From positions 1-64,000 of the forward strand of contig NZ_BAZX01000003.1 in the NCBI RefSeq assembly GCF_001310955.1: a stretch of DNA of 64,000 bases, written 5' to 3'. The notes beneath the pieces are model-generated. The model made no database searches, was not told where the DNA came from, and was given only the letters and a program-made list of their open reading frames with translations. Both the position numbers and the translations under genes were made by a program. Below are positions 55,773 to 64,000 of the stretch, in pieces. How positions within the stretch are numbered: position 1 is the first letter of the stretch; each line of letters starts with the position of its first letter. This DNA is from Marinifilum fragile JCM 15579 (GTDB taxonomy: Bacteria; Bacteroidota; Bacteroidia; Bacteroidales; Marinifilaceae).

Positions 55773-57713
55773 ATGATCTCTATAAATAATCTTACAGTTG
55801 AATTTGGTGGTTTTACTCTTTTCAAAGAGGTGAGTTTTCTTGTGAATTCGAGAGACAGAATTGGCCTTGTTGGAAAAAATGGAGCTGGAAAATCAACTTT
55901 GCTTAAGATTTTTGCGGGGTTACAGGGAGCCACAAAAGGAAATGTTTCCGTTCCTTCCGAGATTAAGATTGGTTATCTGCCACAGCAAATGAACCACTTT
56001 GATGGCAGAACGGTGATGGAGGAAGCTCTTTCTGCTTTTGAAGAGGTGTTGGGTCTTGAAAAAGAGATTGCAAAAATTAATGCTGAAATCGCTGAGCGTA
56101 CCGATTATGAATCGGAAGATTACATGAAGCTGATTAATCGATTGAGCGATAAAAATGACCGTTACCACATGATGGGGGGTGAAAATGTTGATGCTGAAGC
56201 GGAGAAAACCTTAATGGGACTTGGTTTTTTGCGTAGCGATTTTACTCGTCAGACCAACGAATTTAGTGGTGGTTGGAGAATGCGTATCGAATTGGCTAAA
56301 ATTCTTTTGCGTCGTCCGGATGTTTTTCTCCTGGATGAGCCTACCAACCATTTGGATATTGAGTCAATTCAGTGGTTAGAGGATTTTTTGAAAGTATATC
56401 CAGGTGCTGTGGTATTGGTATCGCACGACCGTGCATTTTTGGATAATATTACCAACAGAACTGTTGAGATTTCGGTTGGAAAAATATATGATTACAAAGT
56501 TCCTTATTCTGAATATGTTGTTTTGCATGCCGAGCGCAGAGAACAGCAGATGAAAGCCTACACCAATCAGCAAAAGCTGATTAAGGATACTGAGGATTTT
56601 ATCGAACGATTCAGGTATAAGGCTACGAAGGCGGTTCAGGTTCAGTCTAGAATCAAACAACTTGAAAAGCTTGATAGAATTGAGGTGGATGAGGAAGATA
56701 TGTCGAAATTGAACTTGAAATTTCCTCCTGCTCCCCGTTCTGGTGATTTGGTTTGCGAAGCCAAAAACTTGAGTAAAGCTTATGGCGACCATTTGGTTTT
56801 AAGCGAGCTGGAATTTGTAATTGAAAGAGGTGAGAAGCTTGCTTTTGTAGGGAAGAATGGAGAAGGAAAATCGACTCTGGTAAAAGTGTTGATGGGAGAG
56901 TTGGAGCATACGGGAATCTGCAAGGTTGGTCACAATGTAAAAATTGGATACTTTGCGCAGAATCAGGCTCAACTTTTGGATGAAAACAAAACGGTTTTAG
57001 ATACAATTGATGATGTTGCCGTTGGTGATGTACGAACCAAAATCAGAGATATTCTAGGAGCTTTCATGTTCCGCGGCGAGGATGTAGACAAGAAGGTTAA
57101 AGTGCTTTCGGGAGGAGAAAGATCTCGATTGGCTATGATTCGATTGCTTTTGGAGCCTGTGAATTTATTGGTGCTCGATGAGCCTACCAACCATTTGGAT
57201 ATGAAATCAAAGGATGTGTTGAAAGAGGCTTTGTCACAATTTGAAGGAACGGTTATTGTAGTCTCTCACGACCGTGAATTCTTGGATGGATTGGCATCGA
57301 AGGTTTATGAGTTTGGCAACAAAAAAATAAAAGAACACTTGGGTGGGATTTATGACTTCTTAAGAGCTAAACGCATGGAAAACCTTCAGGAGTTGGAAGT
57401 GAAAAAAGCGATGGTTCAAGAGAAAGTTGAAGAGGCTCCTTCGGAAAATAAATTGAATTACCTGGAAAGAAAAGAGTTAAGCAAGAAAATTACCAAAATG
57501 GAACGCAATGTTGCCAAGGCTGAGGAAAATATAGCCAAGTTTGAAGCGCAAATTGCTGAAATGGAAGATCTACTTTCAAATCCAGAGAAAATGCAAGATC
57601 AATCTCTTTTTATCAAATATGAGGATGCCAAGAAAGATCTTGAAAATGAAATGATGGCCTGGGAAGAATTCCATGAGAAATTGGAGGAATTGATTGCTGA
57701 AAGAGGGGAGTAA
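55773..57713 (+). CDS. ABC-F family ATPase
   Basis: A 646-residue cytoplasmic tandem ABC protein without membrane segments. NBD1 has GKNGAGKS and signature FSGGWRMRIELAK with LLDEPTNHLD; NBD2 has GKNGEGKS, LSGGERSRLAM and LVLDEPTNHLD; between them lies a charged helical linker and a C-terminal coiled coil (about 555-640). It resembles Uup/EttA/YbiT-type translation factors that act at the ribosome; antibiotic-resistance ABC-F proteins have the same layout, but the linker does not identify such a role. Own promoter region upstream. Confidence 0.93.
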   Translation: MISINNLTVEFGGFTLFKEVSFLVNSRDRIGLVGKNGAGKSTLLKIFAGLQGATKGNVSVPSEIKIGYLPQQMNHFDGRTVMEEALSAFEEVLGLEKEIAKINAEIAERTDYESEDYMKLINRLSDKNDRYHMMGGENVDAEAEKTLMGLGFLRSDFTRQTNEFSGGWRMRIELAKILLRRPDVFLLDEPTNHLDIESIQWLEDFLKVYPGAVVLVSHDRAFLDNITNRTVEISVGKIYDYKVPYSEYVVLHAERREQQMKAYTNQQKLIKDTEDFIERFRYKATKAVQVQSRIKQLEKLDRIEVDEEDMSKLNLKFPPAPRSGDLVCEAKNLSKAYGDHLVLSELEFVIERGEKLAFVGKNGEGKSTLVKVLMGELEHTGICKVGHNVKIGYFAQNQAQLLDENKTVLDTIDDVAVGDVRTKIRDILGAFMFRGEDVDKKVKVLSGGERSRLAMIRLLLEPVNLLVLDEPTNHLDMKSKDVLKEALSQFEGTVIVVSHDREFLDGLASKVYEFGNKKIKEHLGGIYDFLRAKRMENLQELEVKKAMVQEKVEEAPSENKLNYLERKELSKKITKMERNVAKAEENIAKFEAQIAEMEDLLSNPEKMQDQSLFIKYEDAKKDLENEMMAWEEFHEKLEELIAERGE

Positions 57714-57799
57714 GTTCAAAGGATAAACAAGTAGGTATACGAGAAGGTTTTTGCGTTTTAGTGAGAATTTTAAAACTTCCTATTTAAATACTTGAATAA

Positions 57800-57832
57800 A
57801 CATGTCAAGCATCTCCAAGATGCTAGACATGT
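57800..57832. other. Interrupted palindrome
   Basis: ACATGTC-A-AGCATCT and AGATGCT-A-GACATGT form a 14-bp stem with one A-A mismatch and a 3-nt CCA loop, between the ABC-F and DUF418 genes. There is no T tail; it may be a terminator variant or a dispersed repeat. Confidence 0.45.
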
Positions 57833-57949
57833 AAACTAGATATTTTACAAATAATCATTCTGTTAATCTTTGCGTTCTTCTATAATATAAATCTTACCGC
57901 CCTTTGCGTGAGACTCTTTCTTCGAATCTTCTTATCTTAGAAAGAAAAA

Positions 57950-59193
57950 ATGCAAAACCCACATGCTGCTCCAACTTCTCTAAACGAAAGAATTCATTCT
58001 CTCGATATTTTGCGAGGTTTCGCACTTTTAGGAATTCTATTTATTAATATTCAGCTTTTTGCTTTGCCAAATGCATCATTTGCCAATCCGTTGGTACTGG
58101 GAGAAATGAGTGAGTTGGAAAGTTTTGCCTATTGGCTGGTGCATGTTTTTGCCGAGCTAAAATTCATGAGTATTTTTTCCATTTTGTTTGGTGCAGGTAT
58201 TCTACTATTTGTTAATCGCTTGACAGACCAGGGAATTGATGGCTCGAAAATTCACATCAGAAGAATGATGTGGCTTCTGCTTTTTGGGATGATTCACGCT
58301 TATTTTATTTGGTTTGGCGATATTCTGGTAGCTTATTCAGTTATTGCTTAATTGCCGTACTGCTTCGTAAAATGAAAGATGAATGGAAGTTGGTTCTTTT
58401 CCTGTTTCTGTATTTGGTACCAATGTTTTTCTTTTATGCTATTGGAAGTATGTTTGAAACCATGCCCGAAAAAATGTTGGAAGAATCAATGGCTGAATTT
58501 TCACCTTCGGCTGAAATATTATCTGCTGAAATTGATTTGTATCAGATTGGTTCCTGGTTAGATATCTTTGTTAAAAGAGTTCAATTAAATATGAATTATC
58601 AGGTAGGATCCTTCTTTATGCTATCCATATGGAGAACTACTGGGATGATGCTATTGGGAATGGTACTTTTAAATCAGGGAATCTTATCGGCAAAAAAATC
58701 GAAAATATTTTATGCTATAATGGCTGTTTTGGGCATAGGAGTAGGTGTGCTAATTTCCAATTATGGAGTTCAGGAAATGTCTCAAAACAGATGGGAGGTA
58801 GTACATTATTTCAAATATGGGTATCAGTACAATTACTTTTCGAGCATTTTTACTACGCTAGGATACATTGGCTTAATCATTTTGGTGTATCAATTAAATC
58901 TGTTGAAATTTTTAACGAAAGCTTTCGAAGCAGTTGGTCGATTGGCTTTTACAAACTACCTTTGCCAATCCGTAATTTGTTCCATCATTTTTTATAGTTA
59001 CGGATTTGGATTATTCGGTGAGTTCAACAGGTTTGAGTTGCTATTTTGGATGCTTGGTATCTGGATTTTTCAAATGACTTCATCTTATATATGGTTGAAG
59101 TATTACAGGATGGGACCATTGGAATGGTTGTGGCGATACTTAACCTATAAGGAAAAACCGCAACTGGTATTAAATGTAAAATCAAGAAATTAG
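57950..59193 (+). CDS. DUF418-family membrane protein, frame interrupted once
   Basis: A polytopic inner-membrane protein with the opening RIHSLDILRGFALLGILFINIQ and the C-terminal DUF418 helix set (GRLAFTNYLCQSVICSIIFYSYGFGLFG, LLFWMLGIWIFQ). The frame breaks near 58346: a stop follows AYSVIA, but one extra G restores YSVIGLIAVLLRKM and carries on to 59193, giving about 414 residues and roughly ten helices. The family is uncharacterised; acyltransferase-like membrane enzymes share the layout. Its stop is 4 bp before rlmB, so the two are co-transcribed. Confidence 0.82.
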
Positions 59194-59197
59194 ATAG

Positions 59198-59938
59198 ATG
59201 GCTAAACAGAAACAGGAAATGTTGTTCGGGATTAGAGCAACAATGGAGGCGATTAAAAGTGGTAAAGAAATTGAAAAAGTATTAATTCGTAAAGGATTAA
59301 CTGGTCGTCTGTACCAAGATCTATTCGATATAATTCGTGACGAATCAGTCGAGTATCAATTTGTTCCTGCTGAGAAAATCAACTCACTAAACCAGAAAAA
59401 CAATCAAGGTGTTGTTGCTTTAATTGCACCTATTGCTTACCAGGAAGTTGAAGATGTTGTGCCACAGATTATGGCTGAAGGAAGAGTCCCTCTAATTTTA
59501 ATTTTGGATCAGATTACTGATGTCAGAAATTTTGGAGCAATAGCTCGTTCTGCTGAGTGTGCAGGTGTTGATGCGATTATTATACCATTTAAGAATTCAG
59601 CTAAAATTACTCCTGATTCAATTAAAACTTCAGCCGGAGCATTGTATCAAATTCCGGTATGCCGTGTGCAGAATCTAAAAACTCTTGTGCGCAATCTGAA
59701 AAAGGAAGGAATTCGAATTGTGGCTTCAACAGAAAAGGCTGAAAACTATTATACTGATACAGATTTAACGTTGGCAACAGCAATTATTATGGGATCGGAG
59801 GATACCGGTATCGATGAGGCATTACTTCGCCTGGCTGATGAAAAAGTAAAAGTGCCAATCCTAGGGCAAATTGAATCTCTAAATGTATCGGTAGCTGCAT
59901 CGTTAATGGTTTACGAAGCTGTTCGACAAAGAAAATAA
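59198..59938 (+). CDS. rlmB: 23S rRNA (guanosine-2'-O)-methyltransferase RlmB (SpoU/TrmH family)
   Basis: SPOUT methyltransferase of 246 residues. An N-terminal ribosome-substrate-binding domain (about 8-90, starting MLFGIRATMEAIKSGKEIEKV) precedes the SpoU domain with motif 1 LDQITDVRNFGAIARSAECAG, motif 2 IIMGSEDTGI and motif 3 ILGQIESLNVSVAASLMVYE. The layout is that of RlmB, which methylates G2251 of 23S rRNA, and the length agrees. It ends with a strong terminator at 59962-59986. Confidence 0.94.
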   Translation: MAKQKQEMLFGIRATMEAIKSGKEIEKVLIRKGLTGRLYQDLFDIIRDESVEYQFVPAEKINSLNQKNNQGVVALIAPIAYQEVEDVVPQIMAEGRVPLILILDQITDVRNFGAIARSAECAGVDAIIIPFKNSAKITPDSIKTSAGALYQIPVCRVQNLKTLVRNLKKEGIRIVASTEKAENYYTDTDLTLATAIIMGSEDTGIDEALLRLADEKVKVPILGQIESLNVSVAASLMVYEAVRQRK

Positions 59939-59961
59939 TCTTTTAAGACTAAGAATATGGT

Positions 59962-59992
59962 AACGCAGAAATAAACTTTCTGCGTTTTTTTG
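59962..59992 (+). terminator. Terminator of rlmB
   Basis: AACGCAGAAA/TTTCTGCGTT stem with a 5-nt loop followed by a T run. Confidence 0.9.
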
Positions 59993-60078
59993 TGTCTAAA
60001 TGTGAAATAAATGAATTTTTATTCACCCTCGGTGGGCATTTAAACGTCACAATATTATATGACCATTAATGACAAATT

Positions 60079-60939
60079 ATGAAGAGAATATTAACATCAG
60101 TACTTGTTTTATTTTCGTTGATATTGAATGCTCAAGATTTTGACAGCGAATTGAATAAAGCAAATAGTAAGTTTTTCGAAAAGAATTATCAAGAGGCTTT
60201 AACCGATTATCAGAAATTGGTAGATAGTGGTATTGGAGATGAAATGCAAAGATCATGGGCCTTTGGGTATATTGGTGTTTGTCAGCAAGAATTGGGAAAT
60301 ATTGAAGAGGCAAAAAAGAATTATCGCAAAGCCATGGAAATGGGAACTCCAGGACCAAGTTTTTACTCAAAGTGTTTAGCTATTTACAAATCCGAGAAAG
60401 ATGTGAATGGGCAGGAATTTGTTCTCTTGGCGAAAAAGAAAAATATGCCTCATGAGTACAGAAAGGTTGTTAAAAGTTTGTCATATCTGTATATGAATTC
60501 GAAACAATTTGAGAAGCTATTGCCTGTATGCGATGAGTTGATTGAATGGTATCCAAGCAATCACAAGTATCATTATTTTAAAGCGGTTTCTTATCAGCAA
60601 CTAAATGATATTGAAAGTGCCAAAACTGAATACCGCAAGGCCATAGAATTAAAACCTGATGACGCCAGTTCGAATATGAATTTGGGCATGATTCTGTTTT
60701 TAAAGGCAAATTCGGATTTCGAAGAGGCAATAAAATCGTATGAATCATTGGCAAAACCAACTAATGATGATTACCAGAAAAGCAAACAAAAATTGACGGT
60801 TTACAGAAAAAAAATGCGAGAGGCAGAACCAATGTTACTCATTGCATACAAGGCAAAACCGAACAAGAATGTGAAGAATGCTCTTTACAATTTGTACTAT
60901 AAATGCAAGGATTATAAAACAGCAAAGGAGTATAAGTAG
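60079..60939 (+). CDS. TPR-repeat secreted protein
   Basis: A 286-residue protein with a signal peptide (MKRILTSVLVLFSLILNA) and several TPR units: NYQEALTDYQKLVDSG, WAFGYIGVCQQELGNIEEAKKNYRKAMEMG, QLNDIESAKTEYRKAIELKPDDASSNMNLGMI. It likely acts as a periplasmic protein-protein adaptor. It is monocistronic, with its own hairpin terminator. No domain beyond TPR was found. It shares the TPR style of the protein at 5930 but lacks PD40 and SPOR domains. Confidence 0.85.
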   Translation: MKRILTSVLVLFSLILNAQDFDSELNKANSKFFEKNYQEALTDYQKLVDSGIGDEMQRSWAFGYIGVCQQELGNIEEAKKNYRKAMEMGTPGPSFYSKCLAIYKSEKDVNGQEFVLLAKKKNMPHEYRKVVKSLSYLYMNSKQFEKLLPVCDELIEWYPSNHKYHYFKAVSYQQLNDIESAKTEYRKAIELKPDDASSNMNLGMILFLKANSDFEEAIKSYESLAKPTNDDYQKSKQKLTVYRKKMREAEPMLLIAYKAKPNKNVKNALYNLYYKCKDYKTAKEYK

Positions 60940-60966
60940 ATAGGATTATAAACTCAATGATTAGTT

Positions 60967-60999
60967 AAGGCATAGGAATTTTATTTCTGTGCCTTTTTT
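60967..60999. terminator. Bidirectional terminator after the TPR gene
   Basis: AAGGCATAGGAA pairs with TTTCTGTGCCTT (wobble pairs) and is followed by T; it lies between convergent genes. Confidence 0.8.
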
Positions 61000-61024
61000 A
61001 TTCTATTTTATCTTAAATGATGAA

Positions 61025-62395
61025 TTAATAATCGGTATTGTTTTTTGGAATCCAGTTCGGAAGATCTGCCGATTTGGGTTTTCTTCCATAAAAGAAATCA
61101 TCAAGATGTACTGCCAACATTCTGAATAAAGCAGAATTTTTAATGCCAAAACGAATGAAATTGTGCAGTAAATTATCGGGATGTGAGTATGGACAACAAG
61201 CCATGCAGCGACCACAATCGGTGCCTGCTTTGCACCAATAGGTAAAGCAAGATTCCGAATTAATTTGCCATCTTTTAATTCCATTTACAAGTTTTGGATC
61301 GTCGAACGATATGGATTTGCTCGGACAAACCTCTGCACATTTTTTACATTGTAAGCAGAAATCAAGCATCGAATTGTTCTTGGTTCTTTTGTCGGTATCC
61401 AATTCAAATTCTGTAGTAACCACTCCCAATCGCACTCGTGGACCTTCTTTAGGTGTCATCAGTAAGCCCATTCTGCCAATTTCACCTAGACCAGCCTCTC
61501 GGGCAACCAAAGGGCAAACAATTTGGTAATTCCCATCGATGTGAGCTCGTGCTGAAAATCCCAGGCTTCTTAAGAATTGTGCCAGTTGAACGGCAATTCG
61601 TCCAGCCTCTAAATACTGTTGAGCCGATTCCATTACGATAGAAGATTGAGGTGCTGCGGCCACCATTTCCTGACTCATTTCAACAGTAAAGGCAATGGCA
61701 TGTGTATGATTACTCTCAATAGGATTTCCATAACCTTCGCCTCTTCCTTTATGTGAATAGAAATGATAATCTTTCAATTCAGTAATTCCAACATTTAAGG
61801 CTCCTAGTTTTCTGCTCCAATCCTTAATAAACTTACTTAAATCGCTTTTTGAAATATTGGATTTTATTGGATTGATGTCACCATCAACAGCTTGATGAAA
61901 TTGCTCAACCGTAAAAAAACTTGCATTGGCAGCTTTGTATGCGAATTCATTAAAAAATATGGACTTCTCTGCGGTTAATCCTGGTTCTTTTCTAAACTCG
62001 TTATCCAGTTTTAGTTTGTCAGGATTTTTGGAATAATATTCTTTGAACCTTTCAGTGTTTTCTTTCAACTCGTTTCTCGAGAACATGATGTCTCTCTCAT
62101 CAATTTGCGTTTTTGGAAAATCATCGGTGATGTTTTTCTTATTACCAAAAGGGATTAAAAATAGGATGCTGGTAATTAAAAGATCAGCAGTAAGAATAAG
62201 TGCTATAACCTCCCAGTTGTAATACCATGTTAGCAAGTAAATGGGAGGCAGTAGTAAAGCGAGTAAAAGAGCTCTGAATCCAGCTCTTTTTTCCTTTTCC
62301 TGATAAAAAATAATGCATGTGTAAAGTAATCCTGCAAACAGAATGATTGAAAAAATCAAGCAGGTAAGAATTGATAGGTGGTATACTTGGGTCAT
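61025..62395 (-). CDS. Membrane-anchored reductive-dehalogenase-like 4Fe-4S protein
   Basis: A 456-residue protein. Residues about 5-95 hold three hydrophobic helices, unlike the Tat signal of respiratory dehalogenases. The middle region is RdhA/QueG-like (HKGRGEGYGNPIESNHTHAIAFTVEM, EAGRIAVQLAQFLRSLGFSARAHIDGNYQIVCPLVAREAGLGEIGRMGLLMTPKEGPRVRLGVVTT), followed by ferredoxin motifs CLQCKKCAEVCP and CGRCMACCP for two [4Fe-4S] clusters. RdhA-type enzymes use a corrinoid; whether this one does is unproven. The window also has CbiZ and CobQ, which salvage corrinoids. Substrate unknown: an organohalide, an epoxide such as epoxyqueuosine, or another acceptor. Confidence 0.82.
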   Translation of the reverse strand: MTQVYHLSILTCLIFSIILFAGLLYTCIIFYQEKEKRAGFRALLLALLLPPIYLLTWYYNWEVIALILTADLLITSILFLIPFGNKKNITDDFPKTQIDERDIMFSRNELKENTERFKEYYSKNPDKLKLDNEFRKEPGLTAEKSIFFNEFAYKAANASFFTVEQFHQAVDGDINPIKSNISKSDLSKFIKDWSRKLGALNVGITELKDYHFYSHKGRGEGYGNPIESNHTHAIAFTVEMSQEMVAAAPQSSIVMESAQQYLEAGRIAVQLAQFLRSLGFSARAHIDGNYQIVCPLVAREAGLGEIGRMGLLMTPKEGPRVRLGVVTTEFELDTDKRTKNNSMLDFCLQCKKCAEVCPSKSISFDDPKLVNGIKRWQINSESCFTYWCKAGTDCGRCMACCPYSHPDNLLHNFIRFGIKNSALFRMLAVHLDDFFYGRKPKSADLPNWIPKNNTDY

Positions 62396-62521
62396 TTTAC
62401 TTGTCTTAGGGCAGCAAGATAAAGGATTTTTTTAGCGAATCCATTTTGCCAATCTAATTTGGATTCTTTCTCTGTAGAAAGGCTTCAATCTTATTTTGAA
62501 TGGTAATATAATTCAAAAAAA

Positions 62522-62555
62522 ATTACCCGAACCAACAAGTGTTAATTCGGGTAAT
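62522..62555. terminator. Hairpin in the gap between the Fe-S protein and FabH-like genes
   Basis: 10-bp stem ATTACCCGAA/TTCGGGTAAT with a 14-nt loop, 193 bp after the FabH-like stop. It may end that transcript, although the distance is long. Nothing else is visible in 62396-62747. Confidence 0.55.
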
Positions 62556-62747
62556 ATTTATAGTAATTTTAGGGTTAGAATGCAATTCCAAAATCAAATC
62601 TGATAATATCCTATTCTCCTCAATCCCCTTTATTTTCTAGCCTCTATCAGATTCAGCCCTGCTAATTTAGAAAAATTATTTTTGAATCCAACAAATTTGG
62701 ATAAATCTTTATTAAAAAGATTGAAAATTTAACATTTAAAGTTCAAT

Positions 62748-63839
62748 TTACACTTTATATACAAATGAGTTAATGTTCATTCCTGCACCAACAGAGGCAA
62801 ACACAACATAGTCGCCAGAATTTAAATTGTGATCAGATAAAGTTCCTTTGGCAATTTGATCGTAAAGAATCGGAACGGTAGCCACAGAATTGTTACCCAT
62901 TTTCTTTAAAATAATTGGCATAATATCTTCCGGCACTTCTTTTTCTTTATACAATCTAAACAATCGTTTCCCTATGGCTTCATCCATTTTTTCGTTTGCT
63001 TGGTGGATTAATATTTTCTTGATGTCTTTGATGTCTAATCCAGCTTTATCAATACTCTCCTTTACAACGCCAGGAACATTGGTAATTGCGTATTCGTAAA
63101 TTTTACGGCCAAACATTTTAATGAAATGACTGTTACTGTTTCCTTCGAAATCAGCATTGTCTGAAATGTCTGATCTTAAGAAATAGGCTTGATCTTTGGT
63201 GTCCGTTCTCATTGCATGAGATAAGATTCCGGTTTCTTCTTCCGATTCACAAGCTTCCAATATGGTAGCACCAGCTCCGTCCGAATAAATCATACTATCT
63301 CTGTCATGTGGATCACAAACACGAGATAGTGTTTCTGCACCAATTACCAACACTCGGTTGGCATCGCCCGATTTGATGTAGTAGTTGGCTTGGATCATCA
63401 ATTGAACCCAACCAGGACATCCAAACAAGATATCGTAAGCAATACATTTTGGATTTTCTATTTGCAAAAGGTTTTTCACTTTTGCGGCCAAGCATGGAAG
63501 TTGATTGGTTAATGTTGAATTTGGTTTGATATCACCGTAATTGTGCGCAACCAAAATATAGTCAATGCTTTCTTTATCGATGTTTGAAGAATCTAGTGCA
63601 TCTTTTGCTGCTAAATAAGCCAAATCGGATGCTTGCTGCTTATCAGTTGCATACTTTCTTTCCTCAATTCCGGTAATCTCACGGAACTTTTCAATTATTT
63701 CCTCGTTTGGAGTTTCAATTTTTTGTCCGTTCGGTTCAAAAAAATCATGGTTCAAAAAATGCGAATTTTTAACTTCGATACTTGGCAGATAACTACCTGA
63801 ACCTACAATTTTAGAAAATCTCTTGGTACTCATTGTCAT
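62748..63839 (-). CDS. 3-oxoacyl-ACP synthase III-like (FabH-type) enzyme
   Basis: Thiolase-fold ketosynthase; about 363 residues from the ATG at 63839 (another in-frame ATG lies 6 bp downstream; a 54-bp longer frame is less likely). Cys-His-Asn triad: Cys in DILFGCPGWVQ, His in LIHQANEKM, Asn in MGNNSVATVP. The nucleophile sits in FGCPGW instead of the usual ACSGF, a variant seen in some Bacteroidota FabH-like proteins. Length is above E. coli FabH (317) owing to an insert near residues 35-60. Likely makes a branched or aryl-polyene-type starter; the housekeeping role is not shown. Confidence 0.88.
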   Translation of the reverse strand: MTMSTKRFSKIVGSGSYLPSIEVKNSHFLNHDFFEPNGQKIETPNEEIIEKFREITGIEERKYATDKQQASDLAYLAAKDALDSSNIDKESIDYILVAHNYGDIKPNSTLTNQLPCLAAKVKNLLQIENPKCIAYDILFGCPGWVQLMIQANYYIKSGDANRVLVIGAETLSRVCDPHDRDSMIYSDGAGATILEACESEEETGILSHAMRTDTKDQAYFLRSDISDNADFEGNSNSHFIKMFGRKIYEYAITNVPGVVKESIDKAGLDIKDIKKILIHQANEKMDEAIGKRLFRLYKEKEVPEDIMPIILKKMGNNSVATVPILYDQIAKGTLSDHNLNSGDYVVFASVGAGMNINSFVYKV

Positions 63840-64000
63840 TGTTTTTGTTTCACAAAATGCACGCAAAATTTCGGGTGCAAAATATCTTCTCAAGAAACAG
63901 ATTCCTATAGTCCGAAAGATTTGTTATATACCGATTACAAATAATTACCAGCTATATTTTATAGCCCTGCAATTGTGTATTGGCATAAAGTATTGTATAA

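Noticed and set aside
61025..62395. QueG (epoxyqueuosine reductase)
   Set aside because: N-terminal membrane helices and overall length are unlike QueG, and no other queuosine gene is near; left as RdhA/QueG-like with unknown substrate.

Overview
The window is an AT-rich (roughly one-third G+C) chromosomal segment from a member of the Bacteroidota, most likely a marine-type Bacteroidia (Marinilabiliales-like; the order is inference). Support comes from a giant Ig-domain surface protein with a type IX secretion (T9SS) type B C-terminal domain next to a PorP/SprF gene, a TPR/PD40/SPOR outer-membrane-type protein, DUF4251, DUF418, NfeD and FloA genes, many lipoprotein and S9/M28 peptidase genes, promoters of the TAnnTTTG class, and little use of Shine-Dalgarno sites. 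No prophage, insertion sequence, CRISPR array or plasmid gene is visible.

Layout. 0-10 kb: an unrecognised protein, a small lipoprotein flanked by two copies of a two-hairpin repeat, an S9 peptidase, recA-bcp, a TPR/PD40/SPOR protein, and a clpS-nfeD-floA operon. 10-19 kb: tRNA-Ser(GCT), two tRNA-Pro(TGG), serine dehydratase, a hybrid histidine kinase, an M28 peptidase, a 20-bp-period repeat array, small membrane proteins, DUF4251 and a TlpA-like thioredoxin. 19-26 kb: a TetR-like regulator-dus-cbiZ operon facing a cobQ-P-loop NTPase operon (corrinoid salvage), an Lrp/AsnC regulator and aminopeptidase P. 26-40 kb: a 4,110-residue adhesin carrying a nearly identical 1,104-bp internal tandem duplication, followed by PorP/SprF. 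40-50 kb: yaaA, a 41-bp-period palindromic array, a second S9 peptidase, a structured leader with short ORFs ahead of a MATE pump, a PAS histidine kinase, and an unrecognised gene with a 21-bp-period array upstream. 50-64 kb: a GNAT plus unknown-protein pair, rlmD, a glycoside-hydrolase-like lipoprotein, an AAA+ ATPase, an ABC-F protein, DUF418, rlmB, a TPR protein, a membrane-anchored reductive-dehalogenase-like Fe-S protein and a FabH-like synthase.

Most genes are housekeeping or envelope functions in short operons closed by clear hairpin terminators. Two themes stand out. First, five genes are split by single missing bases (six sites), and one tRNA-Pro copy is one base short; all seven are one-base contractions of a base run, so they look more like consensus errors than real pseudogenes. 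One further gene has a shift of opposite sign. Second, three unrelated intergenic arrays have very regular periods of 20, 21 and about 41 bp, close to two or four helical turns. Other candidates for something new are the structured leader with a 14-codon ORF before the MATE pump and the two-hairpin repeat with a compensatory base-pair change.
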